Below are positions 4,858 to 6,681 of a DNA stretch of 6,681 bases, in pieces. The DNA comes from Candidatus Methanomethylicia archaeon (GTDB taxonomy: Archaea > Thermoproteota > Methanomethylicia > Methanomethylicales > Methanomethylicaceae): positions 1 to 6,681 of the forward strand of contig JANHAI010000054.1 in assembly GCA_024464205.1 (NCBI GenBank), read 5' to 3'. Each line of letters begins with the position of its first letter. Position 1 is the stretch's first letter. The notes beneath the pieces were generated by a model. The model did no database searches, was not told the origin of the DNA, and saw nothing but the letters and a program-made list of their open reading frames with translations. The position numbers and the translations under genes were made by a program.

Positions 4858-6681
4858 TCACTTTACCTTATAGTCTGCGTCTACGACCTTATCTCCGGCC
4901 TGTTGCTCGCCTGGTTGGCTTTTTGGAGGCTGCCCTTGGGCTTGTTGTTGCCCTGTCTGCCCTTGCTGCTTTGCGTATTCGGCTGCTGCCTGCTGGTAGA
5001 CGGCCGTCCCTATGTCCTGGAGTATCTTCGTAAGCTCATCCGACTTCGATTTGATCTTTGATATGTCTGTTCCGGCTATGGATTCCTTGAGGGCGTTGAC
5101 CGCGGCGTCGATCTTGCCAGTCTGCTCAGCCGTCAACTTGCCAGCCAGATCCTTCTTAGTCTTCTCTGCAGTGTACAGCAGGCCGTCCGCGTTGTTGCGT
5201 ATCTCGGCCTCTTCTTTCTTCTTCCTGTCCTGCTCAGCGAACTGCTCTGCTTCTTTTATCATCTTCTCCTTCGCTTCCTTGGACAGCTTTGTCGAGGCGG
5301 TTATCGTGATCTTCGCCTCTTTGTTTGTCCCCAGGTCTTTTGCAGTCACGTTCAGTATTCCGTTTGCGTCGATGTCGAATGTGACCTCGATCTGCGGGAC
5401 GCCCCTTGGTGCAGGCGGTATGCCCTCCAAGTTGAACATGCCCAAGGAAACATTGTCGGTGGCCATGGGACGCTCCCCCTGAAGGACATGTATGGTGACT
5501 GCTGTCTGGAAGTCGGCTGCAGTCGAGAAGATCTGGCTCCTCCTCGTGGGGATTGTGGTATTCCTCTCGATTATTTTGGTGAATATGTGCCCGAGGGTCT
5601 CAACTCCCAATGAGAGCGGGGTGACGTCGAGCAGAAGTATGTCCTTCACTTCGCCGGAGAGGACAGCGCCCTGGATCGACGCCCCGATAGCAACGCACTC
5701 CATAGGGTCCACTCCCCTTTCCGGGGGCTTGCCCATTATCCTTTCGATGAAGCGCTGGACTGCAGGCATGCGCGTAGTGCCGCCTATGAGGATGATTTTG
5801 TCGATTTGCGCTGGCGTAAGCTTCGCGTCCTGCAATGCCCTCATCAGGGTCTGCTCCGTCCTGTATATTATAGGCTGTGCCAGCTCCTCGAGCTTCGTCC
5901 TCGTTATTGTCATGTGGAGGTTCTTGGGTCCTGAAGCGTCAGCGTAAATGAACGGCAGGTCGATGTCGGTCGTCATCAGCGTCGAGAGCTCGATCTTTGC
6001 CCTTTCTGCAGCTTCCTTGAGCCTTGCCATTGCCATGCGGTCCGACCGGAGGTCGATGCCTGTCTGCCTCCTGAACTCCTCAGCGACGTAATCGACAAGC
6101 GCCTTGTCTATGTCGGCGCCTCCTGTCTGCGTATCGCCGCTGGTCGAGAGCACCTGGAATACGCCTTTGCCAAAGTCCATTATGGTGACGTCGTGGGTCC
6201 CGCCTCCAAAGCTGAACACCATGATCTTCATGTCCTTCTCAACTTTGTCTATCCCGAAGGCGAGGCATGCGGCCGTAGGCTCATTTATGATCCTCATTAC
6301 CTCGAAGCCCGCTATCTCGCCCGCGTCCTTCGTGGCTTGGCGCTGGTTGTCGTTGAAATGGGCAGGAACCGTGATCACGGCTTTCCTTATTGTCGTCCCG
6401 AGGTATGTCTCTGCGTCCTTCTTTATCTTCTGCAGTATGAAGGCAGAGATCTGCTGCGGCGTGTATTCCTTCCCGAATATTGTCAATTTTGCGTCTGTGC
6501 CCATCTTCCGCTTGACCTCGTACACCGTCCCTTCTGGGTTGGCAGTCGCCTGGCGCTTGGCTGGCTCGCCTACAAGTAGTTGCCCATCCTTCGTGAACGC
6601 CACGACCGATGGGAACATCTTGCCGGCAGCCGTCGGGCCCTCGGCGCTCGGAATGACCGTCGCTCTTCCGCCCTCGAATAT
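4858..6681 (-). CDS. dnaK: Molecular chaperone DnaK (Hsp70), N-terminus cut by window edge
   Basis: The frame is open from base 6681 to a TGA at 4858-4860, giving 607 residues. Comparison with archaeal DnaK suggests about 17 N-terminal residues are missing, including the first phosphate loop (IDLGT). The fragment begins [17 protein letters not shown]. Counting from there, the ATPase domain shows EVKRKMG near 55-61, ITVPAHFND near 103-111, [12 protein letters not shown] near 132-143 and [11 protein letters not shown] near 299-309. The linker [11 protein letters not shown] follows at 349-359. The substrate-binding domain has [28 protein letters not shown] and TAKDLGT, then a helical lid, a Gln/Gly-rich tail and VVDADYKVK. 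It is an ATP-driven cytosolic folding chaperone working with the adjacent DnaJ; grpE may lie upstream. The second phosphate motif is unusual: FSFGGGTHD, with serine where aspartate is expected (codon 6211-6213). Confidence 0.97.
   Translation of the reverse strand: MFEGGRATVIPSAEGPTAAGKMFPSVVAFTKDGQLLVGEPAKRQATANPEGTVYEVKRKMGTDAKLTIFGKEYTPQQISAFILQKIKKDAETYLGTTIRKAVITVPAHFNDNQRQATKDAGEIAGFEVMRIINEPTAACLAFGIDKVEKDMKIMVFSFGGGTHDVTIMDFGKGVFQVLSTSGDTQTGGADIDKALVDYVAEEFRRQTGIDLRSDRMAMARLKEAAERAKIELSTLMTTDIDLPFIYADASGPKNLHMTITRTKLEELAQPIIYRTEQTLMRALQDAKLTPAQIDKIILIGGTTRMPAVQRFIERIMGKPPERGVDPMECVAIGASIQGAVLSGEVKDILLLDVTPLSLGVETLGHIFTKIIERNTTIPTRRSQIFSTAADFQTAVTIHVLQGERPMATDNVSLGMFNLEGIPPAPRGVPQIEVTFDIDANGILNVTAKDLGTNKEAKITITASTKLSKEAKEKMIKEAEQFAEQDRKKKEEAEIRNNADGLLYTAEKTKKDLAGKLTAEQTGKIDAAVNALKESIAGTDISKIKSKSDELTKILQDIGTAVYQQAAAEYAKQQGQTGQQQAQGQPPKSQPGEQQAGDKVVDADYKVK

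Noticed and set aside
4860..4990. Gln/Gly/Pro-rich end of DnaK as a possible frameshift or unrelated fusion
   Set aside because: Low-complexity Gln/Gly-rich tails are normal for DnaK, and the frame ends in VVDADYKVK, similar to known DnaK tails, so it is a natural C-terminus.
5012..5947. Two plus-strand open frames of about 150 codons opposite dnaK
   Set aside because: They lie entirely inside dnaK on the complementary strand. Their hydrophobic Ser/Ala-rich composition is the usual reverse-complement image of a charged, helical protein.

Overview
The window looks like chromosomal DNA from an archaeon of the TACK superphylum, probably a non-hyperthermophilic lineage such as Thaumarchaeota, Aigarchaeota or Bathyarchaeia. 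The reasoning is inference. It carries an ESCRT-III/CdvB-type protein, typical of TACK and Asgard archaea, next to a full DnaK-DnaJ chaperone pair, which most hyperthermophilic Crenarchaeota lack. Archaeal-style TATA boxes sit about 22-38 bases upstream of several start codons. Coding density is very high, and the longest spacer is about 142 bases.

Layout from left to right. Positions 1-132 (+) hold the last 43 codons of a membrane protein that reads like the C-terminus of a PiT-family phosphate permease. It converges, 13 bases apart, on a DUF47/PhoU-like 'Pit accessory' gene (146-844, -). A divergent intergenic region (845-986) with one TATA box per direction separates that gene from a short ESCRT-III (Snf7/CdvB-like) gene (987-1607, +). 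That gene converges, 15 bases apart, on a two-gene iron-sulfur operon read on the minus strand. In it a LutA-like CCG-domain protein (2881-3612) overlaps by 8 bases a LutB-like LUD plus ferredoxin-domain protein (1623-2888). Upstream of these on the same strand lie dnaJ (3683-4825) and dnaK (4858 to beyond the right edge). dnaK lacks about 17 N-terminal codons because the window ends.

How the genes work together. DnaK and its J-domain partner form the Hsp70 folding machine and are co-oriented, 32 bases apart. LutA and LutB would be two subunits of an iron-sulfur oxidoreductase of the lactate-utilisation type; no LutC lies in the window. The PiT-like transporter and the DUF47 protein probably act together in phosphate uptake although they are on opposite strands. 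The ESCRT-III protein belongs to membrane remodelling or cell division and stands apart from any cdvA or cdvC gene here.

I see no mobile element, CRISPR array, RNA gene or clearly new system. The most unusual point is in DnaK: the conserved aspartate of the second phosphate motif (usually DLGGGTFD or DFGGGTLD) is a serine, and two neighbouring or functionally linked positions are histidine.
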